This document shows, one piece after another, positions 1 to 15,169 of a stretch of DNA of 64,000 bases (positions within the stretch are counted from its first letter, which is position 1; every line of letters starts with the position of its first letter). This DNA is from Nageia nagi (lineage: Eukaryota > Pinophyta). The position numbers and the translations under genes are program-made. Location: NCBI GenBank assembly GCA_050084985.1, contig JBITNC010000001.1:71920001-71984000 (forward strand). The letters are read 5' to 3'. The notes below the pieces were generated by a model. The model saw only the letters and a program-made list of their open reading frames with translations. It was not told the DNA's origin and ran no database searches.

Positions 1-2769
1 CTTTACCTTGGGTTTTGGTTAGTCTTATGATGAAGTCCATTAAATGCTCTCCTATTTTTGCTTTGAATTGGGAGAGGTTGCAAAATGCTAGCTAGGTGTT
101 CCTTGTTATCCTTGTTTTACTAAAAAATTTCATTCTTTCACATGCCTCCAAACATCATCCTTTAGCCCCCTCTATGCAAATCTCTCTCTCAACAATTTGT
201 ATATCTTGAGTATCCTTGGTGTCCTACCATTGGTGCATCATGGAGAGGGATAATATTTTCTCCTTCATTTTAGATTTTATAACTAAGAAAATTTAATCTT
301 TGAAAAATACATGCTTCCTTTACTTTGAATTCTCTTTTAGTGTGTATCCCTCCAAAATACTAGAGAAAAGAATTTTTTCATATTCAATCATGATTGTTAA
401 TTTCCAATCTAGATGGAGAATGACCATGAAGTGAAAAGAGGGATTGAAAATAGATCATTAGCAATAATATTTTTATTACCCTAACATATACTATCTTGAA
501 ATCATAATCCTAGAGTTTACTCACCCATATTTGCTATTTTCATTGAGTTCTTTCTAGGCTAGGAGGTACTTGAGATTGTTGTGGTCCATTTTAACCAAAC
601 ATTTACCATATACCAAATATTTTTGAATTTAGTCAAGGCATGCATGATAGCCAACATATCCTTATCATATATATTAATATCTTTCTAATAGGGTGTAATT
701 CCTACTCTCATAGGTAATTGGCTATCCTTTTTGCCTAAGGATTGCCCCAATTCCAAATCTGATACATCAAAAACCATAGTAAAGGGTAAAGAGAAATATA
801 GAATGGCTAGGAAAGGAAAAGAATACATTACTTATTTGAGTTTCTCAAAATCCTTTTAGGGTTTTTCATTCCATGTGAATACCTTACTTTGGTAAGCTCC
901 ATCAAAGAAAAAAAAGTTGGAGAATTTATGAATAAACCTCTGATAATAATTATACAAACCTAATAATCCTATTAGTGTATCATGGTGGTGGGCATGGGAT
1001 AATTTTTAATAGTTGCAATCTTATGTTGATCCATATATAGCCTTCATGATTGATCATGTACCCCAAATATAAAATTTTCTTCATGCCAAACTCACATTTG
1101 GACCTCTTGGTGAAAAAATAATATTGTTCCAAGATTTTTAGAATAAAATCTAAGTGTTGCAAATGCTCTTCCCATGTTTGGCTATAAATGAGGATTTCAT
1201 CAAGTAATATAATACATAATCTCTCAATTGTTCCCTTAAGATATAGTTCATTGCTAAATGAAAAGTGGTTCAGAGTATTAGTTAATCCAAACATCATAAC
1301 CAAGAATTTGAAATGACCATAATGACACCTAAAGGCCATTTAATGAATGTCACTCTCCCTCATGCATATATGATGATATCTTGATATAAAATCTACATTC
1401 AAGAAGTATGACACCATGAATCTCATCAATTAGTTTGTACACCCTTGGAATCAAATATCTATTTTTTTTTTATATTTTCTTTTGTGTACCCCGTAGTCAA
1501 TGCACATCCTTAGTGTCCTATCCTTCTTCTTAATTAATACTATTGATAAAGGGAAAGAGGTTAGAGCTCAAAAAATGAATCCCATATTTTAAGCTCCTAT
1601 TATCTATTAATCTCATCTTTATATGCATATGGGTTCCTATATGGTGTGATCATAACTAGTTTTTTTCTAACCTTTGGCTCAATAATATGCTCAAATTCCT
1701 CTTTCTGAAGTAATCCCTTGGACATATCTCCAAACACCATATCATGATCATCCAAAATTGAGTGGATATTAGGATGGAAAGGATTACTTACTTGAGTGGA
1801 TGATGTAGGCATGCCCTTAATCATGTAAAATGTGAATTCCCACTCCATGTTGTATCTCCTTAGAATCTTTTTCATTTTATGAGATGATATAATTTAAGGT
1901 GTTTGAACCTTCATTCTTTTTAGATATGGGTATCATGGCATGCCATTTCCCCTACTTTTTCCATTTGTATTCTACATATAATGCTTTTTCTTTCTCTTTA
2001 TCATTTTTTTTAGATGATGATAGATCCTTTGTGGATGTTTACCTCAATCTAAATGATCTCTTTATGGTTTGAGCTTTTCGTATGGTACTATGAAGATACA
2101 TGGGTGTAAAGGCCTTAAAGTATTCCATTCAAAGAATCTAGTATCCCTCCCATGAACAATGATGTCATAGTTTTATCCATTATATCACTTACCCTTGTAG
2201 TAATTTTTTAAAATTATCCAATGTAAGCTCCCACATAATCTTTTTACCTTAGCATAATTATTGGCTAAAATATTCATATCCCCTTTGAGATCAAATCAAA
2301 TTAGGATCCTCTAGCAGAAATCTTTGAATGTTAGGTAAAAATAATGATCTAGATTGTGCTCTTCATAGTACCACAATCCCATGCCACCCCTTCCAAATGT
2401 AAATTACTAACTTGATAGCATCTTATCAAACATGGGATTCAAAATAAATATGATTTCAATTTTGTAACCAAGTGTAGACTAAAGTTTTACCCTTAACATC
2501 AAATACTAGGGATCTTAACCAAATCCATCTTATACCTTCAAGGTCAATCTCCTTCCTCCTCACACCATGGACAAGGTGAAGGGTGTGTATGCTTAGCTTG
2601 TGGAGATTCCAACACTCTTCCATCATTGTTTCTATTCATAATATATCTAACTTTTGCTAGTTTTGGATATCCCTCCTCTAGAAGTTGGGTCACAATATTT
2701 AACAAAGTTTTAATATGCTATCCTTGTTCTATTATTCTTTTCTCATCCTAATAGATTGGTCATATGTTA
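1..2769 (-). pseudogene. Ty3/gypsy gag-pol remnant (RT and RNase H), element 1
   Basis: Minus-strand polyprotein of an LTR retrotransposon, reading from about 2769 down past the window edge. Gag is only traces (about 2500-2100). The pre-RT linker lies at 1875-1600, with a recognisable segment ending in TPYRNPYAYKDEI. RT fingers and palm lie at 1339-980: RYGHF-like and FGLTN-like motifs are present, and the catalytic YxDD box reads LLDEIL, so the second Asp is Glu. RT thumb and RNase H follow at about 970-540 in several frames. Near 540-430 a match to the usual end of RNase H (WVSKL...DYDFKIVYV) is visible. Stops and frameshifts are frequent, so no product is expected. The family match rests on motif order; clade is uncertain, possibly chromovirus-like from the LTR style. 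Confidence 0.85.
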
Positions 2770-2781
2770 GCTCTAATACCA
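2770..2781 (-). other. Primer binding site of element 1
   Basis: On the minus strand the 12 bases read TGGTATTAGAGC, one mismatch from the initiator-tRNA-Met complement TGGTATCAGAGC used by many plant LTR retrotransposons. It lies 6 bases inside the proposed LTR end, as expected for the 5' side of a minus-strand element. Confidence 0.75.
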
Positions 2782-2787
2782 TAGGAA

Positions 2788-3626
2788 TGTCTCTTTTTGG
2801 GAATGTTGAGGATTACAATAATTAATAAGAATAAAAAATCACAAAGACACCAAATATGGATGCTAAAGAATCAAATTTGGTATTAATATTGCTCAAATGA
2901 TATAGTATAATGCTCAACAACCATCCAAAAGGGCCTCTAGGGCTAAAAGAATACCAAAACAAGCTCAAAATATAGGAATAATGTCTAGAATAGTTGGTCA
3001 TCTAGCTTACTTTCTAGATCCAATATCTTTGTAAGTTGAAAATATCTCTCTAAGCCTGAAGTCACACTTTTGAGGCTACAACTGAATACTGAAGGTCTTC
3101 ATAGGAACTTGATGAGGCTCTGCAATTGGAAGAGGCTTAATAAGCCTCCACCAAAGGGGCATAAAAGCTTGATAATGCTTTCAATCAAGAAAATAAGGAT
3201 GATAATGGATAAATCTAATAAGAGAATAATTGAGTACACAAAATATATACCTCCTTAAATAGATGGATGTCACCCTTAGAGGCTAGACATCACATCTAAG
3301 GATGTCTCCTTGTGCCTTGTGATCCACCAAACTTTGAAATTATACCCTTGGGTTCATGCCTTAATCTTGAGATGCATGAAATGAATCCTATATGATATAA
3401 ACATACTCCTATCTTACTTAAGGAGGAAACATATCTCTTGGGCCTCATAATTCAATCCATGGGACCCATAACTTCCTATCCTTGAGATTTAAATTACATA
3501 ATCAATCATGCCTATTCTTTAAGAAAAGAGAGGCTTATAAATGAAATATCTCTTAAATTATAAATGACTCCTAATTAATACATAAATATATTTTAATTAT
3601 ATAATTTCCCATCTTGGGATATTACA
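2788..3626 (-). repeat. 5' LTR of minus-strand Ty3/gypsy element 1
   Basis: Read on the minus strand it starts TGTAATATCCC and ends AGACA next to the primer site, giving an LTR of about 839 bp. The partner 3' LTR would lie left of the window. Boundaries rest on the TG...CA ends and on the primer site, not on a second copy. The start resembles that of the chromovirus LTR at 47829. Confidence 0.6.
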
Positions 3627-4169
3627 AATAATCAACCTACCTTTTGTGGGTGAATATCTAAAATATAATTCAATTTTCAATTCTTGCTATTGTTCTAGAT
3701 GATATTAGCCCATGATCTACCTATAAACTAGACCCCAAAATTTTGAAGTGATGTGTCATGAGAGGAATCCATCATTCTAGCTTCTAACCCTTTAGAATAT
3801 GGTCCTACTTCAAAAACCCCCATGAAAAAGGGCCACCTAGCCACATTCTATATTCCTTCCCTTGTGTTGCATGCATTATTCATCTCCAACCCTTGCTCCT
3901 AACCCTTGCTACTTGAAAACCTAGGTCCCCTGCTCCCATTCTTGCTTGCTTTCAAATGCTCCATTTTTTATTTTTATAATTGATTAGTTAATTTTTTTCT
4001 TGTAAATACAAAAATAAAAATGATAAATTTAAATTGTATTAGTTTAGGATCATATAAAAATTATTGAAGTTAAATCTTTTAATTATCATTACAATAATAT
4101 ATATATATTTTTGTTTAACATTAATAATTTATGTTTATTTAATTTTAATATATATATCTAATTTCATAA
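3627..4169. other. Unassigned AT-rich spacer
   Basis: Between the end of element 1 and the first 2.9-kb repeat. Very AT-rich, especially after 3960. I see no coding motif, LTR edge or RNA gene. Confidence 0.5.
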
Positions 4170-7088
4170 TTTCTTAATATAATATATCTAAAATTCATAA
4201 TATCATATATCTAAAAGTAACATTTAATTAGTTTTAAATATACAACAAGTAATAAAATATATCCAACCATGTTACTACATCCAATCAATCAAACCAACTA
4301 ACTACTATCATCCAGCAAAACAACAATAAAAATTCATACAAGGTGTTTACCATGATCATTGAAGATATCCCATGATACATCTTGCCCCAAGTGCTTAAAT
4401 TCAAAGTTTTCATGCTAAGAAACCCTCAACATAAATTCAATCCACAACAACTAACATCCCTTTTTTTATCATTCCACAACTATAAAGTATACAACAATAA
4501 GAAGAGTACTCAATGATAGAATTCCTTTATATCTATTTTGAATACAATAAAGTATGAAGAAAATGACAAGGGTGAGATTCCCAAAGAGTGATAACCATAA
4601 GAATAAGAAATTATATACATATGATCTTTCATTATGCTTTATTGCTACAATTGAAAAATCACAAAATGTTAATCTAATTGAAACAACAAGGGAGCAACCT
4701 TGACCATAAATTATTCAAATTTTTTAGCCATAACAAATTGGAATAAAGTTATATTTATTATAGAGAAAGGATTCTCAATAGTGGATCTTGTATCAACAAG
4801 TTAATTGACACCCTAACAACACATGAATAAAAAATAATAATAATAGTCTTCAAGGAGAACCCACATAGTAAAAAAGGAATTTAGAACTATAATCTCACTC
4901 AAAAAGTAAATTCAGATATGTAAAAAGGAAATACAATGAGTTTGAGATTTTACAATCTCAGTGAGTTCATAAATCTACCCAACTATTCTAAAGCAATATC
5001 CAAAGGAACTATGGTGATACTTGCATCTATGTTAGTACCCTTATAAAGGTATGCATATAAGGGGAACTAACAACATGATAAAAAACTCATTTTTCTATGA
5101 AAATGAAGAAATATATATTCATGCTCAAAATGAAACAAACATATCATATGATCATAACTATGTTAGTAATATTTTGGTGTAATAAAATATGAGCCTCATA
5201 ATGTAACCACATTTTTAAATATAGACATTGTAATATTATTACTTAAATAAACATGCCAAAATGAATAATTTATAATAATAGTTTAACCATCCATACATTT
5301 GAGAGGAGAGCAATGATATAGAGACAATATTGTTATTATTTGCATTAAACTTAGTTATGAAATGCTTAGTTCACAATCTATAAATAAGTTATTATTATTT
5401 TAAATTCAGTTTAAAATGCTCCTATAGGTTTCTAAGGAAGCATAGGTCATTGACATGATCCTAAGTTGTGCCAAGACCATATTCACCTAAGGCTTTTTTA
5501 CTATATTCGAAGTTCAACCCATACCCAAAATGATAAATCCAAGAATGGACATCAAACATATAAAATAAGAACAATTTTATGAGTTTAAATGTGCTTGTCA
5601 AAGGAAGCCAAACCCTCATGAGATTAATGACTAGAATAATCAAAGTCAACACACATATGATAAACCTCTAACAAGTTTTAGTAAATTCTCATGATTTTAG
5701 CAATTATACTATGGAATGACAACCCCAGACAATTTTACCATAACATTATAATATCCAAAAAATACTAGACATAACCCATGTTAGTCTAAAAATAGGAAAC
5801 TAATAAAAATAAGCAATTTTGAAATATCCTCATGAAATATCATAATTTTTTTACTCCCATTTCTTTTAAAAACATGACAATAGTAGGGTCAAACTATGAA
5901 CTAACCTACAATATTTTTGCAATGAAAGTCACTTGAAAGTGTAGGCTTATGCAAATTCCCAAGCTTGAGCTCTCCCAACATCCTAGCTTCAAATTCTCAA
6001 TAGCAAGGATTCATATGAATTCCTTTGCCTCCAAAAATTGATAAAGATCTCCCAAACCAAAATCATGAGTTAGGTTTTTTTAAATAAGAAGAACCTTAAC
6101 TACCATTTAGAGTAGAATCAACCAAAACTCCTAAGCTTCACAGAGATTTTCATGAATCATATTATAAAGGTTTAGTTTCATTTACCCTTCATGAACTCAA
6201 ATATGCATGACAACTTTAAGTTACTCACTCCCCATGAATACCATGGATCCTCCTCTTAACAGAATGAAGTACAAACAACTAGAATAACTAGATGAAGTTA
6301 TAAATCTATGAAATGATGGTGAATCATCATCCCCAACAACCCCTTCTTATATTAACCTAATAAAATGCTAGTACATAGATCATGATAGCTAGGGATTCAT
6401 CCCTAAATCTCCCTTTCCCTCTCTAACATGAAAACAAAATGAATTAGGATTCGAATGAAGGAGGGATTTTGTTACAAAGACCTAATTTAATTTAAAATTA
6501 GTTAGATACCTAATGACCCAAGGTAAGGCAACATTGGATTATTTACCTTTGCAAATTAGAATATTTCCTAATGTTTTTGCAACATAAATCCTTTCAGATT
6601 AAAACCCTTTCTAATATTTCTCATACATTTATTATCACAAAAGGGATCTTAATACTATGCAATCCCATGGTAATTATTAATTGAAATACAAACATTTCCT
6701 CATGGTGTTCAATATTAAAAAACCTAAGGTTTTTAAATATGCACAATTTATTTGCATCACAAAGGTTTACACAAGCATAGTTAAAGCAAATCAAGGGTAT
6801 TTCAAATTCAAGGTATCCAACCATGGTGGTAGATAAACACAATGCCTTAGAAAAGACCAATCAAGATAATCAATGCAAGAGACAGTGATAAGAAAATATT
6901 ACTTAATGCTAGTTATGTAGAATTTAATTACAAATCAAATACCTTATCAAGTATCTCAATAATGATGCATGATAACACAAATATCCAACCTTTAATTGAT
7001 ATACCCAAATGCTCAATAAGGAATTTAAATATTCAAATGCTTAAGTAAAAGATGTGAAAGATGAGAAGGAAAAAAGGAGGGTCATGAA
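4170..7088 (+). repeat. 2.9-kb direct repeat, left copy
   Basis: This block is repeated in the same orientation at about 15170-18048. Shared anchors include CATGTTACTACATCCAATCA (4268 and 15266), AAGTATGAAGAAAATGA near 4550 and 15550, and CTCATGAGATTAAT near 5615 and 16619. Identity by eye is roughly 80-85% with many small indels, so the duplication is old. No frame is conserved; the short minus ORFs in both copies (near 5461-5652 and 16583-16849) look incidental. The left end is fuzzy because of AT-rich flanks. Homology stops abruptly just after a purine-rich stretch near 7060-7082. The spacing would suit LTRs of a large element with the copia element nested in its interior, but no primer site or coding interior supports this. 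Confidence 0.7.
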
Positions 7089-7216
7089 ATACTGTACCAC
7101 TTAGATTAAACATAGTCTCTATATTTAGCATTTGCTTCTTAAACATATTTTAAAATTGTTCATTCATGGAACATTGAATGGCAAAATGTGTTCCCTGTAC
7201 AATAGTAACATTCCCT

Positions 7217-7665
7217 TGAAGGCTTTAAAGATGTTAAAGTAACTTAAAACATTAAAATTCCCCAAAATTTGAGCTTACTATTTTAGCTTTCTATGCTTTA
7301 TTTAGAACCAATGTCCTATAGATTAGTTAGTTCTATGTGTAACCAACCAACCAATTAGTCTTCAACCAACTGGCCCACCAGCTAGTTTTGATTACTTTAT
7401 TTTATTAGAAGTTATTGTCTCTATATTTTTTTCCCTCATTTTTACTTTTAGGAGAATATGAAATGAACAATACAGGGTGCCCATGATCTGTATAATGTAT
7501 TTAAATCTTATTTCAATTTTTGGTATTGTTGGAGTATGTTATCAATAATCTAATGCATGTGTATAGTGTTGTGTAAAATTATGAGCATTTATTGATGGAT
7601 GCATACTATTTTTAGCCATGAATTGCTTGAGTAATTCAATTTATTATTTGTATTAAATAACTTCA
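7217..7665 (+). repeat. 5' LTR of copia element
   Basis: Begins TGAAGGCTTTAAAG and ends AACTTCA. It matches 11842-12310 throughout, apart from about 20 bases present only in the 3' copy near 12238-12258 and scattered substitutions. Confidence 0.9.
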
Positions 7666-7667
7666 TC

Positions 7668-7679
7668 TAGTATCAAAGC
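7668..7679 (+). other. Degenerate primer binding site of copia element
   Basis: TAGTATCAAAGC, 10 of 12 bases matching the initiator-tRNA-Met complement, two bases after the LTR end. Confidence 0.8.
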
Positions 7680-7712
7680 TTTATTATATCAGTTTTGGTT
7701 CAAAAGTTGTCC

Positions 7713-8516
7713 ATGAAGAGAAGAGAAGACATGGAAAGAAACTCAAATGAAATCCCCATTCTAGAATTTGATGGGAGTGACTATGAGTAATAGAGCATCT
7801 ATATGAAGACACTCTTGAAGGAAGAGGCTACTAAGATACTATAGATGTTGCCTATAGTGATCTAAATGATTAGAGTGTCTTGAGTGTAGATGCAAAGGAG
7901 AAAGAGAAGCATAATTCCATGACTCTATATTTCATCCAACAGCTCTAGATAAGAGTATTTTTCCTAAATCTCAACTTGTGTCTCAGCCCAGGAAGCATGA
8001 AAACATTGAGAGAAGGCTACCAAGGGAGCCTTAAAGTGAAAGAGTTAAAAATCCAAACATTAAGAAAAGAGTTTAAGAATTCAAAGCATTAAGGGAAGGA
8101 TACTATTGGAGATTACTATGTAAGAGTGAAATCCATAGTCAATAAAATGGTCACTCTTGGAGAGAAGAAGATTGTCATCAAGAAGGTTTTAAGAACCTTA
8201 ACTAAAGATATGATCATTCTGCACTCATTATTGAAGAAACAAAGGACCTCTCAACCATAAACGAGAATGAAGGACAAGGAAGAGGACAAGGTAGGGGTTC
8301 AAGAGGAAGAGGCATATTCAAAAAAGGAGGAAGAAGAGGCTCTTTTGGAAGAGGAAAAATGAAGAGAACATAGTAAAAAAATGAACCAACATGTGCATCA
8401 AGGGGGAGACACTCTAGAAGAGGAGGTAAGGTAAAGATAAAAAAAATATGCAATATTTTTATTGCAATAAATTTGTCCATCTTGAGTATGAATGCAAGAT
8501 GAAACACACATGAAGG
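7713..8516 (+). pseudogene. Ty1/copia gag remnant with damaged zinc knuckle
   Basis: The gag protein would package element RNA. The first ATG after the primer site is at 7713. Near 7770 the copia gag hallmark FDGSDYE is readable, followed at once by stops where the W of the usual YxxW segment is expected. A basic Arg/Gly/Glu-rich stretch (about 8270-8440) precedes a CCHC zinc knuckle at 8451-8498, read as QYFYCNKFVHLEYECK. Its first Cys is replaced by Tyr. Several frame changes occur between these parts. Dead copy; the assignment rests on motif order. Confidence 0.8.
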
Positions 8517-11500
8517 TAAATCATCCCACTATGGAGAAGATAAGTATGGATATGGTGAAGAAAATTATTTATTTCAATTATATTCCCCCAAAAGCTTGAA
8601 TATGAGACTTAGATCTTGGATAGGGGGTGCTAAAATCACATGATTGTTGAATAGTCTTTACTCTCCTCTATTGATTACTCCTACAAGTCAAGTGTGAGAT
8701 TGGGAGATGTGAAGAGGTTGGAGATTGTTGACAAATGAGAGATGCAAGTTACAACAAATAAGGGAACTATGAAGTTAAAAGATATTTATTATAATATATA
8801 TTTGAGATAAATTTTATTGAGCATTGGCAAAATACTACAAAAGAACTACAAATTGGTGTTCAAGAATATGATGTGTAAACTTTATGATACAATCATGGTG
8901 GAAGGCTTGTTATTATTGTTCACATGACTGCAAATAAACTTTTTCCTATAAATTTTCTTGAGAAGGATGGAGACTTTGTATTTGTGGAAATTGAAGATAA
9001 AAATGCACTTTGGCATATGAGACTTGGGCACTTGAAGTTTTATAGTTTGAAGACTCTTCCATCAATGGTGAGAGGGCTACCATAAGTAGAAATTGTAAAG
9101 ATGTGTGTGAAGGATGTGCACTTGGAAAGAAGCAAGGAGCAAGTTTCAAAAGAAGAACATGGAGCTAAGACCAAACACCCTCTTAATAGGGTCATATATA
9201 TATTTGTGGGCCTATGCAAACTCAAAATTTTAGTAAATCTTCTTACTTTATCAATTTCATTGATGATTTCACTAGAATGTGTTGGGCTTATTTCATCAAA
9301 AGCAAGAATGAAACATTTGACTATTTTAAGGATTTAAATTTTTTTTTGAGAAGCGAAGTGAGTATAGTGTAAAGTGTTTGAAAATTTATAGAGAAGGAGA
9401 ATATATTAGAAATGAATTTTTCTAGTTTTGTAAAGAGAATGGAATTAGGAGACACCTTATCTCTCCCTAAACACCATAACAAAATGGTGTAACAAAAAGG
9501 AAAAATAGGACATTGGTTAATATGTATAGAAACATGATGGAAAGTAAGAAATTATCCAATTATAAGTAAGAAATTATCCAATATTATAGGGTAAAGAAGT
9601 AAGAGCAACTATGTACATTTTGAATAGTGTCCTACAAGAAGCTTGGATAAAATTACCTCTATGAAGCTTGGTTTGAAAGAAAACCAAATTTGCAACACCT
9701 GAGAGTATTTGGTTGTCTTGTATATGTGCATGAAAATGATGAAAAAAGGAAGAAGTTGGATGATAAATTTTAAGTTGTGTGTTTATAGGATATTATGAGC
9801 ATTCAAAGGATTATAAATTCTATAATTCCAAGACCCATAAGACAATTGTATCTAGAGATACCATTTTTGATGAAGGAGGAGAATAAAGTAATAAAAAATT
9901 GCAATAGAAAGTGTTTAAAGATGAAAGTTTGGAGGAGAAATATCATAAAAGATAATCCCAACCATGTTGTGACTTAGAAAAAAAAATAAAACCCTCAAGT
10001 GTGAGTATTCCAAGCTCACCAAGATCCTCTAGCTTCACCATAGCACCAACAAGTGTGAGTGCACCAATCTCATCCAATGATGAATCAATGTAACAAAGGC
10101 AAGATATGGTTAAATGATCACCCATATAGTCACATCATATATGGTAACACTATAAGGAGAATTACAAGGAGCCAAAATCAAGAAATACAAAATCTAGTTG
10201 CAAGGTTAGAAAAATATTCAATTTTATGGAGATGAAGATAGTGGAGAGCCCAAAGTGAAATGGTAAATTATGTACTTTGTTCCTCTATTTCAAATTCTAT
10301 TTTAAATTCTCTTGTTGTTGAGCCATATTATTATGAAGAAGATTGTTCTAATGTTTATTGTATGCAAGCTATGAAAGAGGAACTGATGCTATTGAGAGGA
10401 ATGATACTTGGGAACTTTGTGAGTTGCCCAAAGGTAAAAAGTTGTTGGTTCCAAGTGGGTGTATAGAAAAAAATGCAAGAGTGATGGGAATTTAAAGGTA
10501 CAAAGCAAGGCTAGTGGTAAAAGGATTCACATATGAAGTATGGTATGGATTTTAAGGATACATTTGCACCATTGCAAAATAAGAAATAATAAGATTAGTG
10601 CTCTCTTTGGTACAGCAAAAGTTATAGAGTCAACACATGAATGTAAAGACTACCTTTCTCAATGGGTACATCTATGAAGAGGTGTATGTAGTACAACCTA
10701 AAGGTTTTAAGGTTCAAGGAAGAGAATACCATTTGTACAAACTCAAGAAGGAATTGCATGGACTAAAGCAAGATCCAAGACTTGGTATACAAGAATTGAT
10801 GGATACTTCAAAAGTGTGGGCTTTAAATAAATGTAAGTAAGCTACCTTGTATTGTAAGAAGATGTATATGATATTTTGATTGTTTGTTTATATGTAGATG
10901 GTTTAATATTCATGGGAAAAAAAGAAAGATGAATGAAGCTTTAAAAACTCAAATGATGGTTGAGTTTAAAATGTAAGATCTTGGTTTGATAAGCTACTTA
11001 CTTAGCTTGGAGGTGCATCAAATAAAAGAAGAGATATTTGTGTAATAATCTAAATATGCACATGATATGCTAAATAAGTTTATAATGGAGAATTACACAC
11101 CTGTTGCAACACCTACAACCCATGGAGAACATCTTTGTAAAGAATATGGAGAACTAAAAGTGAAGAAAAAGGAGTATAGAAGCATTGTTGGAAGCCTCAT
11201 GTTTTCATAAGCACAAGGAAAAATTTCCAATTCAATGTTTCATTGGTTGTAAGATACATGAGTGATCCATCAATTTTCTATATCAAGGTAGCAAAGAGAA
11301 TTATCTAATATGTGAAGGGAAAAATCAATTTTGGAATATATTATACATGTAATTCCAAGTTCAAACTTACAGGTTTTAGTGACAATGATTGGGACAATGG
11401 TTTGAATGATAGAAATCACATAAGTGGGAATTTATTCTCTCTTGGATTAGGTTTGTATCATGGAGCTCTAGAAAATAATCCATTGTAGCTCTTTCAAGTA

Positions 11501-11800
11501 CTAAGTTGAGTATGTAGCTATAACAAGTGCTTCAACATAAGCTTGATGGTTGAGAAAGGTGTTGAAGGATATTGAAGAGGAGAAAAAACATGAAACTACA
11601 AATTTTTATGACAACTAAGGTGCCATTAAGCTAGCACAAAACCCTATCCATCATTCCAAAATAAAATATTTTGATTTAAAGACTCATTTTATTTGGGATT
11701 TGGTGGAGAAGAGGATAGTAAAATTGAGGTATTTTCTAACACAAGAACAAGTGGCCAACATATTCGTTAAATCTATGGTAAAATCTAAATTTATTTTTTA
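8517..11800 (+). pseudogene. Ty1/copia pol remnant (integrase, RT, RNase H)
   Basis: Polyprotein region in broken frames. GAG-pre-integrase reads LWHMRLGHLK at 9008-9037. The integrase core includes YFINFIDDFTR near 9240-9275. The usual GVAER motif reads NGVTKRKNR (9483-9509), so the catalytic Glu is Lys (codon 9495-9497). RT is best preserved at 10637-10840, with the copia motif FLNGYIYEEVYVVQPKGF and the following LYKLKKELHGLKQ. The YVDD region near 10867-10900 is shifted and reads YVDG. RNase H and the C-terminus lie at about 11370-11800, ending in VANIFVKSM. Compared with a typical copia pol of about 1300 residues all main domains are present, but none is functional. Confidence 0.88.
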
Positions 11801-11830
11801 AAATACTTAATTTTTGGTCCTCTTATCAAC

Positions 11831-11839
11831 AAGGGGGAG
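11831..11839 (+). other. Polypurine tract of copia element
   Basis: AAGGGGGAG immediately before the 3' LTR, the plus-strand priming site expected at this place. Confidence 0.85.
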
Positions 11840-11841
11840 TA

Positions 11842-12310
11842 TGAAGGCTTTGAAGATGTTAAAGTAACTTAAAACATTGAAATTCCCCAAAATTTGAGCT
11901 TACTATTTTAGCTTTCTACATTTTTTTAGATAATTGATGTCCTACAGACTGGTTAGTTCTTTTTATAACTAACCAACTAGTTAGTCCTTCAGCCAACCTT
12001 CCCATCAACTAGTTTTGATTACTTAATTTTATCAAAAGTTATTGTCTCTTCATTTCTTTCCCTCATTTTTACTTTTAAGAGAATATGAAATGAATAGTCC
12101 AGGTCATCCACAGCCTGTAGAATGTATTTAGATCCTATTTCAAGGTTTTGGTGTTTTTGGAATGTGTTATAAATAATCTAATGCAAGTTTATGGTATTAT
12201 GTAAAATTATGAGCATCCATTGATGAATGCATTCTACTTTAAGTTGAAAACTATTTTTAGCTATGAATTGCTTAAGCAATTCAATTTATTATTTGTATTA
12301 ACTAACTTCA
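11842..12310 (+). repeat. 3' LTR of copia element
   Basis: Starts TGAAGGCTTTGAAG and ends AACTTCA, 469 bp. It aligns to the 5' LTR with moderate divergence, which suggests an old insertion. Confidence 0.9.
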
Positions 12311-12832
12311 TCATCCCCAAATCTAGGAGCCTTTAACTTACCTAATTAGTTTTGGCTTTGTACCCCTGTATTTCCTCATTGATTTTTAGTTAGTAGTTTC
12401 CCTACCTCATGTTGGTTTGCGGTTCAAGGTCCTTTTGAGTCCCACTAGTTTTGTTTTTCCTTTCCAACCAATGATATTCAATGAAAAGTATCATGGTTGT
12501 ACCTCTCTTTTCAATGAAGAGGATTAGATAACTTCATGTAGATGCACTAGGCCTACCTACCGCTTTATCAAACAGCTCTTGAAGTTGAAGTTTTAACTCT
12601 TGGAGTAATTGTTAATGGTTTTGCTACATATGATTTTGAATTTATTCACTACCCCAACCATAGTATCCATTTTAATTTGCAAGTTTACAAGTGATTATTC
12701 CCCACACTATTCTATTTTTTCTTGTGGCTCACTTTCCTATCCACTCTTTGTGGGTTTCTTCCCTAAGAGACAACCTACATGAAAAGGAAAATTCATGATT
12801 ACCCAACCACTATAACAATTTTATGAATGGTT
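12311..12832. other. Unassigned spacer
   Basis: No coding motif or repeat recognised between the copia element and the microsatellite. Confidence 0.45.

Positions 12833-15169
<2,337 letters not shown>

Larger units (their letters stand above)
7217..12310 (+). mobile_element. Complete, inactive Ty1/copia LTR retrotransposon
   Basis: The 5.1-kb element has both LTRs, primer site, polypurine tract and the copia order gag, GAG-pre-integrase, integrase, RT, RNase H. Integrase preceding RT identifies Ty1/copia. All coding regions are broken by stops and frameshifts. It lies just outside the end of the left 2.9-kb repeat, so it probably inserted into an older sequence. Flanking 5-bp duplications are not clean (TCCCT before, TCATC after), so exact ends may be off by a few bases. 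Confidence 0.92.

Noticed and set aside
5461-5652. Minus ORF with a similar partner at 16583-16849
   Set aside because: The similarity comes from the 2.9-kb DNA repeat. The frames are broken differently and no protein family is recognised.
8946-9337. Overlapping short ORFs on both strands
   Set aside because: They are fragments or shadows of the copia GAG-pre-integrase and integrase region, already covered by the pol remnant.
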